Shown here: positions 44,817 through 53,243 of the stretch, piece after piece
Layout: each line of letters starts with the position of its first letter
Position numbering within the stretch: the stretch's first letter is position 1
Assembly: GCF_019492185.1 (NCBI RefSeq)
Contig: NZ_JAICCF010000002.1
Coordinates: 434,001 to 498,000, forward strand
DNA: 64,000 nt
Direction of reading: 5' to 3'
From: Chitinophaga rhizophila
GTDB taxonomy: Bacteria; Bacteroidota; Bacteroidia; Chitinophagales; Chitinophagaceae
Made by a program: the position numbers and the translations under genes
Notes under the pieces: generated by a model
What the model saw: only the letters and a program-made list of their open reading frames with translations
Database searches by the model: none
What the model was told of the DNA's origin: nothing

Positions 44817-46493
44817 ATGCGCTGGAACCGATTTTGGATATTTCTCGGATGTGCCATCTTTCTGGGAACTATCCTACTTTATGCAACGAACCGACCGTCA
44901 AATGGTAAAAAGCAGAATCCTCCCCTCCGTACTATCATTATAGATCCGGGGCATAGCGCCCAGACGCCGGGAGCACGTGGTAAATACTCTACTGAAGAAG
45001 GAGTGGTACTGGATGTTGCATTGAAACTCGGGAAACTGATCGAGGAGAATATGAAAGACGTACGTGTAGTCTATACCCGTAAAACCAGGAACGCCCTTGG
45101 CGCTACCCTCCGTGCAGATCTGAACGAAAGAGCCATCATCGCCAACAGGGAAAAAGGGGATCTTTTCATCTCTATACACTGTAATTCAGCTGGTCCTACC
45201 CGCAGGGTGACCGGTTATAACACAGTATATGTTAAGAAAGGTAAGAAAAAAGTGCCCGTAAAAAGGGCTATCTACGCTACCTCTCCCAGTACAGCGAAAG
45301 GTACCGAAACCTATGTTTGGGCCACCGGAAAGAACAATGCCAAGACTGAATCGCTGAAAGAAAGCTCTGTAATCATGCTGGATGCCAACTCAGAAGATGC
45401 CAACTCGGTGTTGGATATGAGTGATCCTGAGACCTTTATATTATTAAACACGCTTCGCAACGCCTATTTCGACCACAGTTTACGCCTGTCTACCATGATC
45501 GAAGACGAATTTTCAAGTGTAGGCCGTATCAGCCGTGGTGCCCGTCAGCGTGATGAAAAAGGCATCTGGGTACTCCAAGCTACCGCCATGCCGAGCGTAC
45601 TTGTTGAGCTGGGCTTTATCAGTAACCCGGAAGAGGAAGATTACCTGAACTCAGAGAAAGGCCAGCAGGAATCTGCCAGCTGTATCTTCAAAGCGATTAA
45701 AAAATACAAGGATGAACTGAGCCGGTACAGTGCCCCGGAAGATAGACCACAGGTAACCCCTGCCGGAGAATCCGGTGGATCGTCTCCGGTAAGCTACCGC
45801 TCCCCTAAATCCAGGAGTACTACTACTAAAAAACCTGCTATTGCAGCAGCCAAACCTAAGCCTGCTCCGAAGACTACCACCAGCAGCCGCCAGGCAGCGG
45901 CTCCCCGTAAGGAGGAAAAGGGAAATCCATATAAATATGATATCCAGCTGCTGGTAAGTGATAAAAAGTATACCCGGGATGCCGCTATCTTCAATAAACT
46001 CAGAGGCACTATCCGGAAGGAACAGGTGGTCATGAACAGCAAAAAGATCAATAAGTATAAATATATCTGGGGCAGTTTCCGTTCCCAGGCTGAAGTGAAT
46101 GCTGCTTTGCGTCAGGCAAAGCAGCTGGGCTTCCGGAAAGCGGTATTGATGGGCCAGGGTAATCAGAAAGCATTGGCAGTGAATACCCCTGCTCCCGCTT
46201 CCTCCAATACGCATACCTCCCGCCAACCAGTATCCAGGGGTACACCGAAATATAATATTCAACTAGTAGTCACAGAGAAAAAATATACCCGTAGTGCCCC
46301 GGTTTTCAAAGATTTACGCGGTACCATCATCCGGGAGACCGTCGTGATCAACAAAAAGACACTCAATAAATATATATGGGTTGACTTCCAGACAGAGAAA
46401 GAAGCTAAAGTTGCCCTAAGTAAAGCTAAGAAAGCCGGATTCTGGAATGCCTACCTGATATCCGCCGAGAATAACACCGTTGCTACCCGATAA
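44817..46493 (+). CDS. N-acetylmuramoyl-L-alanine amidase (Amidase_3) with two SPOR-like repeats
   Basis: 558 residues. An N-terminal membrane anchor (about 6-24) precedes the zinc amidase: H46 in IIDPGHSAQTPGA, the Glu of TEEGVVLD, H121 in FISIHCNSA, and E264 in SVLVELGFISN. The enzyme cuts the bond between MurNAc and the stem peptide of peptidoglycan. An insertion of about 60 residues (VKKGKKKVPVKRAIYATSPS and on) lies after H121. The C-terminus holds two homologous units of about 75 residues, starting YKYDIQLLVSDKKYTRDA and KYNIQLVVTEKKYTRSA, which look like SPOR-type glycan-binding modules, joined by Ser/Pro/Thr-rich linkers. It precedes the MlaD and OstA-like genes, a common order in Bacteroidota. 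Confidence 0.9.
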   Translation: MRWNRFWIFLGCAIFLGTILLYATNRPSNGKKQNPPLRTIIIDPGHSAQTPGARGKYSTEEGVVLDVALKLGKLIEENMKDVRVVYTRKTRNALGATLRADLNERAIIANREKGDLFISIHCNSAGPTRRVTGYNTVYVKKGKKKVPVKRAIYATSPSTAKGTETYVWATGKNNAKTESLKESSVIMLDANSEDANSVLDMSDPETFILLNTLRNAYFDHSLRLSTMIEDEFSSVGRISRGARQRDEKGIWVLQATAMPSVLVELGFISNPEEEDYLNSEKGQQESASCIFKAIKKYKDELSRYSAPEDRPQVTPAGESGGSSPVSYRSPKSRSTTTKKPAIAAAKPKPAPKTTTSSRQAAAPRKEEKGNPYKYDIQLLVSDKKYTRDAAIFNKLRGTIRKEQVVMNSKKINKYKYIWGSFRSQAEVNAALRQAKQLGFRKAVLMGQGNQKALAVNTPAPASSNTHTSRQPVSRGTPKYNIQLVVTEKKYTRSAPVFKDLRGTIIRETVVINKKTLNKYIWVDFQTEKEAKVALSKAKKAGFWNAYLISAENNTVATR

Positions 46494-46650
46494 GCCCCTC
46501 CCCCTCCAGCTATACACCCACTGCTTAACCCGCCTCCCGATCTTCTTTAACAATATATACATTACTTTTTTTCGCGAAAAGCTGCATATTTGCCTGCCGT
46601 AGAATAAAACGGTATCAGATTTGGTGTGGACGCCAGCATCCGGATTGTGC

Positions 46651-46679
46651 TTGCCCGCAACCTTTTTTGATTATTTTTG
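46651..46679 (+). promoter_or_regulatory. Promoter of the mlaD-type/OstA-like genes
   Basis: TTG at 46651 and TATTTTTG at 46672-46679 fit the Bacteroidota -33/-7 pair with an 18-bp gap. The -7 box is an exact TAnnTTTG match and lies 21 bp before the ATG. The MCE gene therefore has its own start site apart from the amidase gene. Confidence 0.6.
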
Positions 46680-46700
46680 TAGCAACGTATAACGTATTCT

Positions 46701-47699
46701 ATGCTTAAAGTATCTAATGAAACCAAAGTAGGCGTTCTTGCAGCTATCGCAATAACACTGCTGATTTTGGGTTTTAATTTGTTAAAAGGTAAAAGCCTTT
46801 TTTCAACAAGTAAGAAAATCTACGCAGTATATACCCAGGTAAATGGACTCCAACCATCAGCTACTGTACAGGTAAACGGTCTGGTAGTAGGTAGCGTCTC
46901 AAACCTGGAAATTATGGATAAAAATGCTGGAAGAATCCTCGTGGAACTGAGAATCACCAAGAAAATCGATATCCCACAGAACTCCGTAGCACGCATCTCC
47001 AGCGACCTGTTAGGCACAAAAACAGTACAGATAGACTTCGGTAACGCCAATGTATATCTCCAGAGCGGCGACACTATCTACGCTGCTGTAGATGGCTCCA
47101 TTACTGATGCACTCAAAGAACAACTCAACCCGCTCGTGAAAAAACTTGAAGGTACCCTGGGTTCCGTTGATTCAGTACTGACAACCGTCAACTCTATCTT
47201 CGACCCTGCTACCAAAGGTAATCTGCGTGATGCAATCGCACACCTCAATACCACCATGAGCAACTTTACCCGTACCTCTGCATCCCTCAATAACATGCTG
47301 GACCCTCAGCACGGAAATGTAAAGGCTACTTTTGATAACCTGGAGGCACTGACAGCAAATCTGAAAAACAATAACGATAAGATTACCGCTATACTGGGCA
47401 ATGCTGAAAAGACTACGGCTGCCCTGGCAAACGGAGAACTGGATAAAACACTCGCAGAATTACACCAGCTGTCTACACGTCTCAATGAAACAATCGCTAA
47501 ACTGAATAGCAGCGATGGTACCGTAGGACTGATGCTCAACGACAAAAAGGTGTATGACAATCTGCAAAATTCACTCGGCAATCTCAACAAACTGCTTGAA
47601 GATCTGCGCGTAAATCCTAAACGCTACGTGCACTTCTCCCTGTTTGGTAAGAAAGCTAAAGTACAGCCCATACCATCTGACACCGCAAAGGCACTATAA
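46701..47699 (+). CDS. MlaD family (MCE domain) lipid-transport protein
   Basis: 332 residues. One membrane helix (about 10-27) anchors it in the inner membrane; the MCE domain spans about residues 38-117 (YAVYTQVNGLQPSATVQVNGLVVGSVSNLEI, NSVARISSDLLGTKTVQIDFG). A long helical tail follows, rich in Asn, Leu and Thr, with coiled-coil character, and it ends with a Pro/Ala stretch. MCE proteins form hexameric rings that carry lipids between the membranes with an ABC permease; no permease gene is within this window. The OstA-like gene begins 8 bp after the stop, so the two are co-transcribed and probably both serve outer-membrane lipid or LPS handling. Confidence 0.9.
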   Translation: MLKVSNETKVGVLAAIAITLLILGFNLLKGKSLFSTSKKIYAVYTQVNGLQPSATVQVNGLVVGSVSNLEIMDKNAGRILVELRITKKIDIPQNSVARISSDLLGTKTVQIDFGNANVYLQSGDTIYAAVDGSITDALKEQLNPLVKKLEGTLGSVDSVLTTVNSIFDPATKGNLRDAIAHLNTTMSNFTRTSASLNNMLDPQHGNVKATFDNLEALTANLKNNNDKITAILGNAEKTTAALANGELDKTLAELHQLSTRLNETIAKLNSSDGTVGLMLNDKKVYDNLQNSLGNLNKLLEDLRVNPKRYVHFSLFGKKAKVQPIPSDTAKAL

Positions 47700-47707
47700 T
47701 CTAAACA

Positions 47708-49738
47708 ATGCAGCAACTAGCAAAATGCGGGCTTATCCTGGCCGGATTGTTTCTAGGATCTTTCCTGACAACCCGCGCCCAGGACACCACCTCCATACAG
47801 CGGGATACAACACAGGTTATACACATCATTCAGTCAGATAAACTGAATGTACTGACAAAAGAGAACGTCCAGCTGAACAGATTTATCGGTAATGCCATCT
47901 TCCGGCAGGGCAATACTCTATTCTATTGCGACAGCGCATTGATCAACCGGCAATCCAATGTACTGGATGCCTATGGTCATATCCATATTAATCAGGCCGA
48001 TAGTATCCACATATACGGAGAATATCTTCATTATGAAGGGAATACCCGTATGGCTACCCTCCGTGATAATGCACGCCTGACTGACGGCAAGGTGACGCTT
48101 TCCGGGCCGGAACTGCAATATGATATGAATGCCCGTATCGGTACCTATGTCAAAGGTGGTAAACTAGTCAACGGCTCCAGCGTACTGACCAGCCAGGAAG
48201 GTTATTACTATGCGGATACCAAAGACGTTTACTTCAACAGAAACGTACTCCTGGTCGATCCGGAATATACCCTCACCACAGATACCTTATTATATAATAC
48301 CGGTACCAGAATAGCCACCATCGTGGCACCTACTACTATCAACGATGGTAAAACCGTCATGTACGCTACCTCCGGAGAATATAATACAGACACCGGCGAA
48401 GGGAACTTTGACAGCAGACCCACCATCGAAGACAGCACAGCGACGATCACTGCCGACAGGATCACAATGGATAAACGTACCGGTCTGGCCTATGCCGTAG
48501 GCAACATGATCTACCGGGATACGGCCCAGAAAATGACCCTACTGTCTAACTACGGTACCGTGAACCAGATAGAAAAAACAATTCTGGCTACTCAACATCC
48601 GGTAATGATCATGGAACGGGAGAACGATACGCTTTTCCTGGCTGCTGACAGCCTTTTCTCCGGCGTGATCAAAAAAGATACTTTCACCGTAGCGCCTGTC
48701 AGAACAGCGGCCGATACCCTGACTGCCACTGACAGTGCTAATACAGCTAACTTCCCTCCATCCGAAGTAGCCATCAACCCGGACGCTGATACATCCGCCT
48801 TTGCGAAGAAGCTGCAGGATGCTACTATCACTGGAGATAGCGCCAGACTAATACCAGTAATGGTCGCTCCTCCTGATTCTGCTGGCGTAAAAATGAAGAC
48901 AAACGCCCTCGCCAAATTAAACGATTCGGCTAAAACTCAGCCGAGGGTGGCAGATACCAGTAAGATCAGCAAACCACAAGGCGTGGTCATCGCAAAAGAT
49001 TCCAGCAATAATTTGAAGGTAAATCTGATACCAGCCAGTGACACCGCTGCGCTTGCCAATGCAACACAGGCATTACCCGCGGATACCGGTACCAACGCCA
49101 AAGACACCAGCGAAATCCGGTTTATCAAAGCGTGGCATAACGTGCGTATCTATTCCGATTCGCTGCAAGGTGTTGCTGACAGTATATACTATTCCGGCAA
49201 AGATTCTATCTTCCGCTTCTACAGAAACCCTGTATTGTGGGCTAATGAAACACAGCTGAGCGGAGATACTATCTTCCTGTATACAAAGAATCAAAAGGCG
49301 GACAAACTCCTGTTAGACCAGAATGGTTTGCTGGTGAAAGAGTCCGGACCTAAAATGTATAACCAAATCAAAGGTAACCAGATCACCGGCTACTTCGCCG
49401 GACAGTCGCTTGACTGGATGCATGTGGATGGTAATGCGGAAAGCATTTACTATATCCAGGATGATGATAAAGCTTATGTCAGTGTCAACAGGACATTGAG
49501 CGGTGTTATTAACATCTACTTCAGACAGGGTGAACTGAATACTATTTCATTCATTAAAGATCCTGAAGGCACCATGTATCCGTTCACGCAACGTCCGCTG
49601 GATCAAATGGAGCTGGAGAACTTCCACTGGGACATCAGACGCAGACCAAAAAGTAAATATGAACTTTTCGGCACCGCAGGAGATGTTAAAAAGAGGGAGG
49701 AAGCTGAGGCACCTAAAAAGGATGAGGATGAATTTTAA
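47708..49738 (+). CDS. OstA/LptA-like periplasmic protein
   Basis: 676 residues with a signal peptide ending in TTRAQ. The N-terminal half is a repeated jellyroll of OstA type (IIQSDKLNVLTKENVQLNRFIGNAIFRQGNTLFYCDSALINRQSNVLDAYGHIHI and following strands), typical of LptA/LptD N-domains that hold the LPS acyl chains. Residues about 340-470 are a low-complexity stretch of Asp, Thr, Ala, Ser and Pro, then more OstA strands (IKAWHNVRIYSDSLQGVADSIYYSG). The C-terminus is charged (KKREEAEAPKKDEDEF). It is much longer than E. coli LptA, so it may bridge the periplasm on its own. It is in an operon with the MCE gene. Confidence 0.85.
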   Translation: MQQLAKCGLILAGLFLGSFLTTRAQDTTSIQRDTTQVIHIIQSDKLNVLTKENVQLNRFIGNAIFRQGNTLFYCDSALINRQSNVLDAYGHIHINQADSIHIYGEYLHYEGNTRMATLRDNARLTDGKVTLSGPELQYDMNARIGTYVKGGKLVNGSSVLTSQEGYYYADTKDVYFNRNVLLVDPEYTLTTDTLLYNTGTRIATIVAPTTINDGKTVMYATSGEYNTDTGEGNFDSRPTIEDSTATITADRITMDKRTGLAYAVGNMIYRDTAQKMTLLSNYGTVNQIEKTILATQHPVMIMERENDTLFLAADSLFSGVIKKDTFTVAPVRTAADTLTATDSANTANFPPSEVAINPDADTSAFAKKLQDATITGDSARLIPVMVAPPDSAGVKMKTNALAKLNDSAKTQPRVADTSKISKPQGVVIAKDSSNNLKVNLIPASDTAALANATQALPADTGTNAKDTSEIRFIKAWHNVRIYSDSLQGVADSIYYSGKDSIFRFYRNPVLWANETQLSGDTIFLYTKNQKADKLLLDQNGLLVKESGPKMYNQIKGNQITGYFAGQSLDWMHVDGNAESIYYIQDDDKAYVSVNRTLSGVINIYFRQGELNTISFIKDPEGTMYPFTQRPLDQMELENFHWDIRRRPKSKYELFGTAGDVKKREEAEAPKKDEDEF

Positions 49739-49779
49739 TTAGAAAGTTATTATCACCGATCTACACATTTTTATAGAAT

Positions 49780-49822
49780 AGCCGTGCGGTAGTGATCATA
49801 TTGATCAGCCGCACGGCTTTTT
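49780..49822 (+). terminator. Rho-independent terminator after the OstA-like gene
   Basis: AGCCGTGCGG (49780-49789) pairs with CCGCACGGCT (49809-49818), with an inner TGATCA pair, and a T5 run follows. It is 41 bp past the stop of the OstA-like gene. Confidence 0.85.
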
Positions 49823-49865
49823 CTTTGTTACTGGCCCATTCACCCTGACAGCACGGATACCCTGT

Positions 49866-50180
49866 CTTCCGGGTAAACCATTGATTATCTGCCTTTTATC
49901 TTACATCGCTACCCGTCTGAAATTAACCGCTCTGCCTGCACAGACCAGCTGGCCACAAATGATTAGTACCGGTATGATGGCCGGCACCGGATTTACCATG
50001 TCGATCTTCATTGCTATACTGGCATACCCCTCTGTGGAGTCGCAGCGTATATCGAAGATGGCGCTCATGGTTGCCTGCTTATTAGCAGGAGTAACAGGAT
50101 ATCTGTATCTGAAAATGAAGAAGCAGCTCATTAATTGCTGTTCGCCGCGGCCGGGTAAGGGTCTGGTTCCTATATTATAA
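49866..50180 (+). pseudogene. nhaA: C-terminal remnant of Na+/H+ antiporter NhaA
   Basis: About 100 residues match only the last three membrane segments of NhaA: PGKPLIICLLSYIATRLKLTALP, then ISTGMMAGTGFTMSIFIAILAY, then ISKMALMVACLLAGVTGYLYLKM. The G-K-P motif holds the lysine equivalent to Lys300 of E. coli NhaA, and GTGFTMSIFI is the family signature of segment XI. The remaining about 280 N-terminal residues, including the aspartates of segment V that bind sodium, are absent. Upstream sequence is a terminator and not NhaA. The frame opens without an ATG (first usable start TTG at 49881). A functional antiporter is therefore excluded; this is a decayed gene piece. Confidence 0.85.
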
Positions 50181-50200
50181 GGTTACTTATTCGTCATCAT

Positions 50201-50239
50201 AAGGGCACTTCAATATCCCTGGGATATTGAAGTGCCCTT
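50201..50239. terminator. Perfect 19-bp hairpin after the nhaA remnant
   Basis: AAGGGCACTTCAATATCCC and GGGATATTGAAGTGCCCTT pair perfectly with almost no loop, followed by TTTA. It is probably the original terminator of nhaA, kept although the gene decayed. Confidence 0.8.
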
Positions 50240-50480
50240 TAGGTATACTGATAGTGATGGAATAGAATAAGGTATTCAGCGACGCCAAAAGCTGGAATCC
50301 CAATGGGAAACGACATAATGAGGTAACAGCAGCTGGCGGGCATTTAACTGGTTTATAAAAGCTTGTGAAGAATCATTATTAGAGGTGAATATTTCTTAGC
50401 CATTAATTTGTAGTTCTTTATACAATAAAAGATAATAATCTATATCTTGGCACCGTTATTGCAAAGCAAAGCAATAATTT

Positions 50481-50936
50481 ATGAAGCGTCTGTTCATAAC
50501 CCTGCTACTTGGAGTGTGCACTCAGATAGTGAATGCACAAACAAAAGGTAATCCGCAATTAGGATTACGTCTGGGCTTACCTTTCGGTGGTACCGCACGT
50601 TATTTCTTTGATGAGGCGAACGCCGTCGAAGGTATTGCCGGCGTGTATGCTGGTACTTTTACCGTAACGGGCCTTTATGAGCGTCATTTTGATCTCTCAC
50701 CACAAACAACCGAGGGATTAGGATGGTTTGTAGGAGGCGGTGCTCACCTGGGAAGCCGTAAAACGGATGGGAATATGAAATTTATAGCGGGCGTGGATGG
50801 CATTGGAGGTATGGATTACACCTTTCCTTCGTTGCCGCTGAACCTGAGTCTTGACTGGAAACCGGCTATTCACTTCAATACATCCTCTGATCTGACAGAC
50901 TTTGCTGTATCTGTCAGGTATACCCTGGGAAGATAA
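50481..50936 (+). CDS. Small outer-membrane beta-barrel-like protein
   Basis: 151 residues with a signal peptide ending in VNAQ. The rest alternates strands and turns: GNPQLGLRLGLPFGGTARYFF, AVEGIAGVYAGTFTVTGLYERHF, GLGWFVGGGAHLGSRK and a C-terminal strand DFAVSVRYTLGR ending in an aromatic-plus-basic pattern typical of barrels. It has about eight predicted strands, as in small OmpX/OmpW-type barrels. It is a paralogue of the next gene, sharing the layout AVEG/AIEG, TGLYE and the GGGAH loop. Function unknown. Its upstream region of 240 bp shows no certain promoter. Confidence 0.72.
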   Translation: MKRLFITLLLGVCTQIVNAQTKGNPQLGLRLGLPFGGTARYFFDEANAVEGIAGVYAGTFTVTGLYERHFDLSPQTTEGLGWFVGGGAHLGSRKTDGNMKFIAGVDGIGGMDYTFPSLPLNLSLDWKPAIHFNTSSDLTDFAVSVRYTLGR

Positions 50937-50981
50937 AAGAAAGAAATACCTATTAACCAATTATTCTAAACAGTTATAAAT

Positions 50982-51503
50982 ATGAAACAAATTGTGTTAT
51001 TATTTGGCCTGATCACAGTGATGGCAGTGACGGCGAATGCACAAAGAAGAAGCAGTTCAACAGATTTTGGCTATGAAACGGCCCTTGGTCTGAGAGTAAA
51101 CCCATGGGTGATAGGCGCTACCGTAAAGCACTTTTTTGCTGCTCCGCACGCCATTGAAGGGCTGGTCACTACCAACGTAGGCAACAGAAGAAACGTTACC
51201 TTCACTGGCTTGTATGAATACCATATCGCTCCGTTCCCTAAACCGGAATTTCACCTGTATTTTGGTGGTGGTGCACACGTAGGTGTTTACGATCGCCGCG
51301 ACTATGACTGGGATAACTATTACAGACATGGTGATGGTACTTATGTATCTGCAGGTCTGGACGGTATCGTTGGTCTGGAATATAAGTTTAAGAAAATTCC
51401 GTTGGTTGTCAGCGCTGACCTGAAACCTTACTTCAACTTCAATGGTGGTACTCACTTTGTAGGAGAAGAAATTGGTGGAGCTTCTGTAAGATATACTTTC
51501 TAA
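50982..51503 (+). CDS. Small outer-membrane beta-barrel-like protein, paralogue of the preceding gene
   Basis: 173 residues with a signal peptide ending in ANAQ. Shared blocks with the upstream neighbour: HAIEGLVTTNVG, VTFTGLYEYH, LYFGGGAHVGVY, AGLDGIVGLEYKF and a C-terminal ASVRYTF. It has an extra acidic and tyrosine-rich loop (YDRRDYDWDNYYRHGDG). The terminal phenylalanine is the usual barrel-assembly signal. It follows its paralogue by 45 bp and is closed by a strong terminator, so the pair is one operon arising from tandem duplication. Confidence 0.75.
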   Translation: MKQIVLLFGLITVMAVTANAQRRSSSTDFGYETALGLRVNPWVIGATVKHFFAAPHAIEGLVTTNVGNRRNVTFTGLYEYHIAPFPKPEFHLYFGGGAHVGVYDRRDYDWDNYYRHGDGTYVSAGLDGIVGLEYKFKKIPLVVSADLKPYFNFNGGTHFVGEEIGGASVRYTF

Positions 51504-51533
51504 GCATCGACTGAAACAAAAAACAATATGCAG

Positions 51534-51569
51534 CGACCATGCCGTTTTACGGTATGGTCGTTTTTTTTT
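51534..51569 (+). terminator. Rho-independent terminator
   Basis: CGACCATGCCGT pairs with ACGGTATGGTCG (one G-T pair) over a 3-nt loop and runs into nine T. The 16-bp dyad GCTTATA-TT-TATAAGC follows at 51570-51585, 25 bp before nnr. Confidence 0.9.
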
Positions 51570-51610
51570 GCTTATATTTATAAGCTATGCCCCACGGCAC
51601 ATAAATAACC

Positions 51611-53155
51611 ATGAAAATATTCACAGCGCAACAGATTCGTGAAGCGGATGCTTACACGATTGCTAACACCCCGATCAGCAGCCTGGATCTGATGGAAAAG
51701 GCAGCCATTGCCTGTACGGCGTGGATATGCCGCCATTACAATGAATATACACCTGTTTATATATTCTGTGGTATGGGCAATAACGGAGGGGACGGGCTCG
51801 CCATTACCCGTCTGTTGCGTAACAGAGGGTATGAGGCACATGCCTATGTTCTCCATCACAGTTCTACTGCTTCTGCAGATCATACGGCGAACCGTCAGGC
51901 GTTACAACAGCAATATCCCGGCGCTGTGCATGACATTGCAGAGAACGGACTACTGCCCCGGCCAGACGCGCATGCACTGATCGTAGATGCGATACTGGGA
52001 ACGGGGCTGAGTCGCCCGGCAGAAGGATGGACAGCAAACATTATCCACCAGCTGAACGACCTGAAAGCAGAGCATGACATCGTTGCAATAGACATCCCTT
52101 CGGGTTTGCAGGCAGATGCTTCGTCTGTCAACACGCCCGTTATAAAGGCAGACCATACACTCAGTTTCGAGTTTTATAAACTGGCATTCCTCCTGCCTGA
52201 AAATGCAGCTGCGGTGGGGGAAATATGCATTCTTACAATAGATCTTTCACCGGAATATATTGCGCAAACTACTTCCCGGTTTAATATTACGGATATCCAG
52301 CAGGTACGGGGCATCTACCGGCCTCGTAAAGCATTCTCTCATAAGGGCACCTTCGGACATGCCCTGCTGATAGCCGGCAGCGAAGGCAAAACCGGCGCAG
52401 CCGTACTGAGTGCAAAGGCCTGTCTGCGTACAGGCGTTGGCCTTCTTACCTGCCATATACCCAAGTGCGGTTATGAGATCATCCAGATTGCAGCACCTGG
52501 CGCGATGTGTTTTATTGATGAACAGAAAGATCACAGTTCCAGCTTCCACAACCACGTAAGCACGCCGGAAGCAGCTGCCAGGTTCAAGACTATTGGTATA
52601 GGCCCGGGGCTGGGCACCGCGGCAGGTACCTGCTGGGCACTGGAAAAGTTGCTGGATCATTACCGGCAGCCGATGGTACTGGATGCAGACGCCCTGAATA
52701 TCCTGAGCAGCAATCCCACGTTATTGAACAAAGTTCCCCATGGATCTATACTCACACCACATCCGAAGGAGTTTGAAAGACTGTTTGGCCGGACCGCCAA
52801 CGATGTAGAGCGACTGCAGATATTATCCGGCAATGCCGTAAAAAGGCAACTGAATATCCTGCTTAAAGGCAGGTATACCGCCATGGCCTTTACGGATGGT
52901 TCTATCTGGTTTAACACGACCGGCAATCCGGGTATGGCCACCGGTGGCAGCGGCGATGTACTTACCGGCATACTCACTTCCCTCCTGGCGCAGGGTTATA
53001 ATTCCAGAGACGCGATGCTGATGGGCGTCTATCTGCATGGACTCTCCGGCGACTATGCCGCAGCGGAACTTTCAGAAGAAGCCATGATAGCGGAAGACAT
53101 TGTTGAGTTCCTTGGCAGGGGCTTTCAACACCTGCGTAAACCGCATACCTGTTAA
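51611..53155 (+). CDS. nnr: Bifunctional NAD(P)HX epimerase / ADP-dependent NAD(P)HX dehydratase
   Basis: 514 residues, cytoplasmic. The N-terminal epimerase (about 1-215) has FCGMGNNGGDGLAITRLL and the substrate site VDAILGTGLSR and DIPSGLQAD. The C-terminal ribokinase-like dehydratase (about 225-510) has FSHKGTFGHALLIAGSEGKTGAA, VLDADALN, LTPHPKEFERLFG and the catalytic-site NPGMATGGSGDVLTGI. The protein repairs hydrated NADH and NADPH made by side reactions, EC 5.1.99.6 and 4.2.1.136 together. The fused form is the common one in bacteria. It lies 41 bp past a terminator and 88 bp before hppA. Confidence 0.95.
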   Translation: MKIFTAQQIREADAYTIANTPISSLDLMEKAAIACTAWICRHYNEYTPVYIFCGMGNNGGDGLAITRLLRNRGYEAHAYVLHHSSTASADHTANRQALQQQYPGAVHDIAENGLLPRPDAHALIVDAILGTGLSRPAEGWTANIIHQLNDLKAEHDIVAIDIPSGLQADASSVNTPVIKADHTLSFEFYKLAFLLPENAAAVGEICILTIDLSPEYIAQTTSRFNITDIQQVRGIYRPRKAFSHKGTFGHALLIAGSEGKTGAAVLSAKACLRTGVGLLTCHIPKCGYEIIQIAAPGAMCFIDEQKDHSSSFHNHVSTPEAAARFKTIGIGPGLGTAAGTCWALEKLLDHYRQPMVLDADALNILSSNPTLLNKVPHGSILTPHPKEFERLFGRTANDVERLQILSGNAVKRQLNILLKGRYTAMAFTDGSIWFNTTGNPGMATGGSGDVLTGILTSLLAQGYNSRDAMLMGVYLHGLSGDYAAAELSEEAMIAEDIVEFLGRGFQHLRKPHTC

Positions 53156-53243
53156 CCCCTTTTTTAGCCCTGTGACAGCGTCAAAACCCCATAATTGATA
53201 ATCGATAAAAGGTTATATTTATAGAATTGTTAAAATCACGTAT

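Noticed and set aside
50407..50450. TTTG plus TATCTTGG as a promoter before the barrel genes
   Set aside because: The gap is 32 bp, much longer than the usual 19-20 bp.
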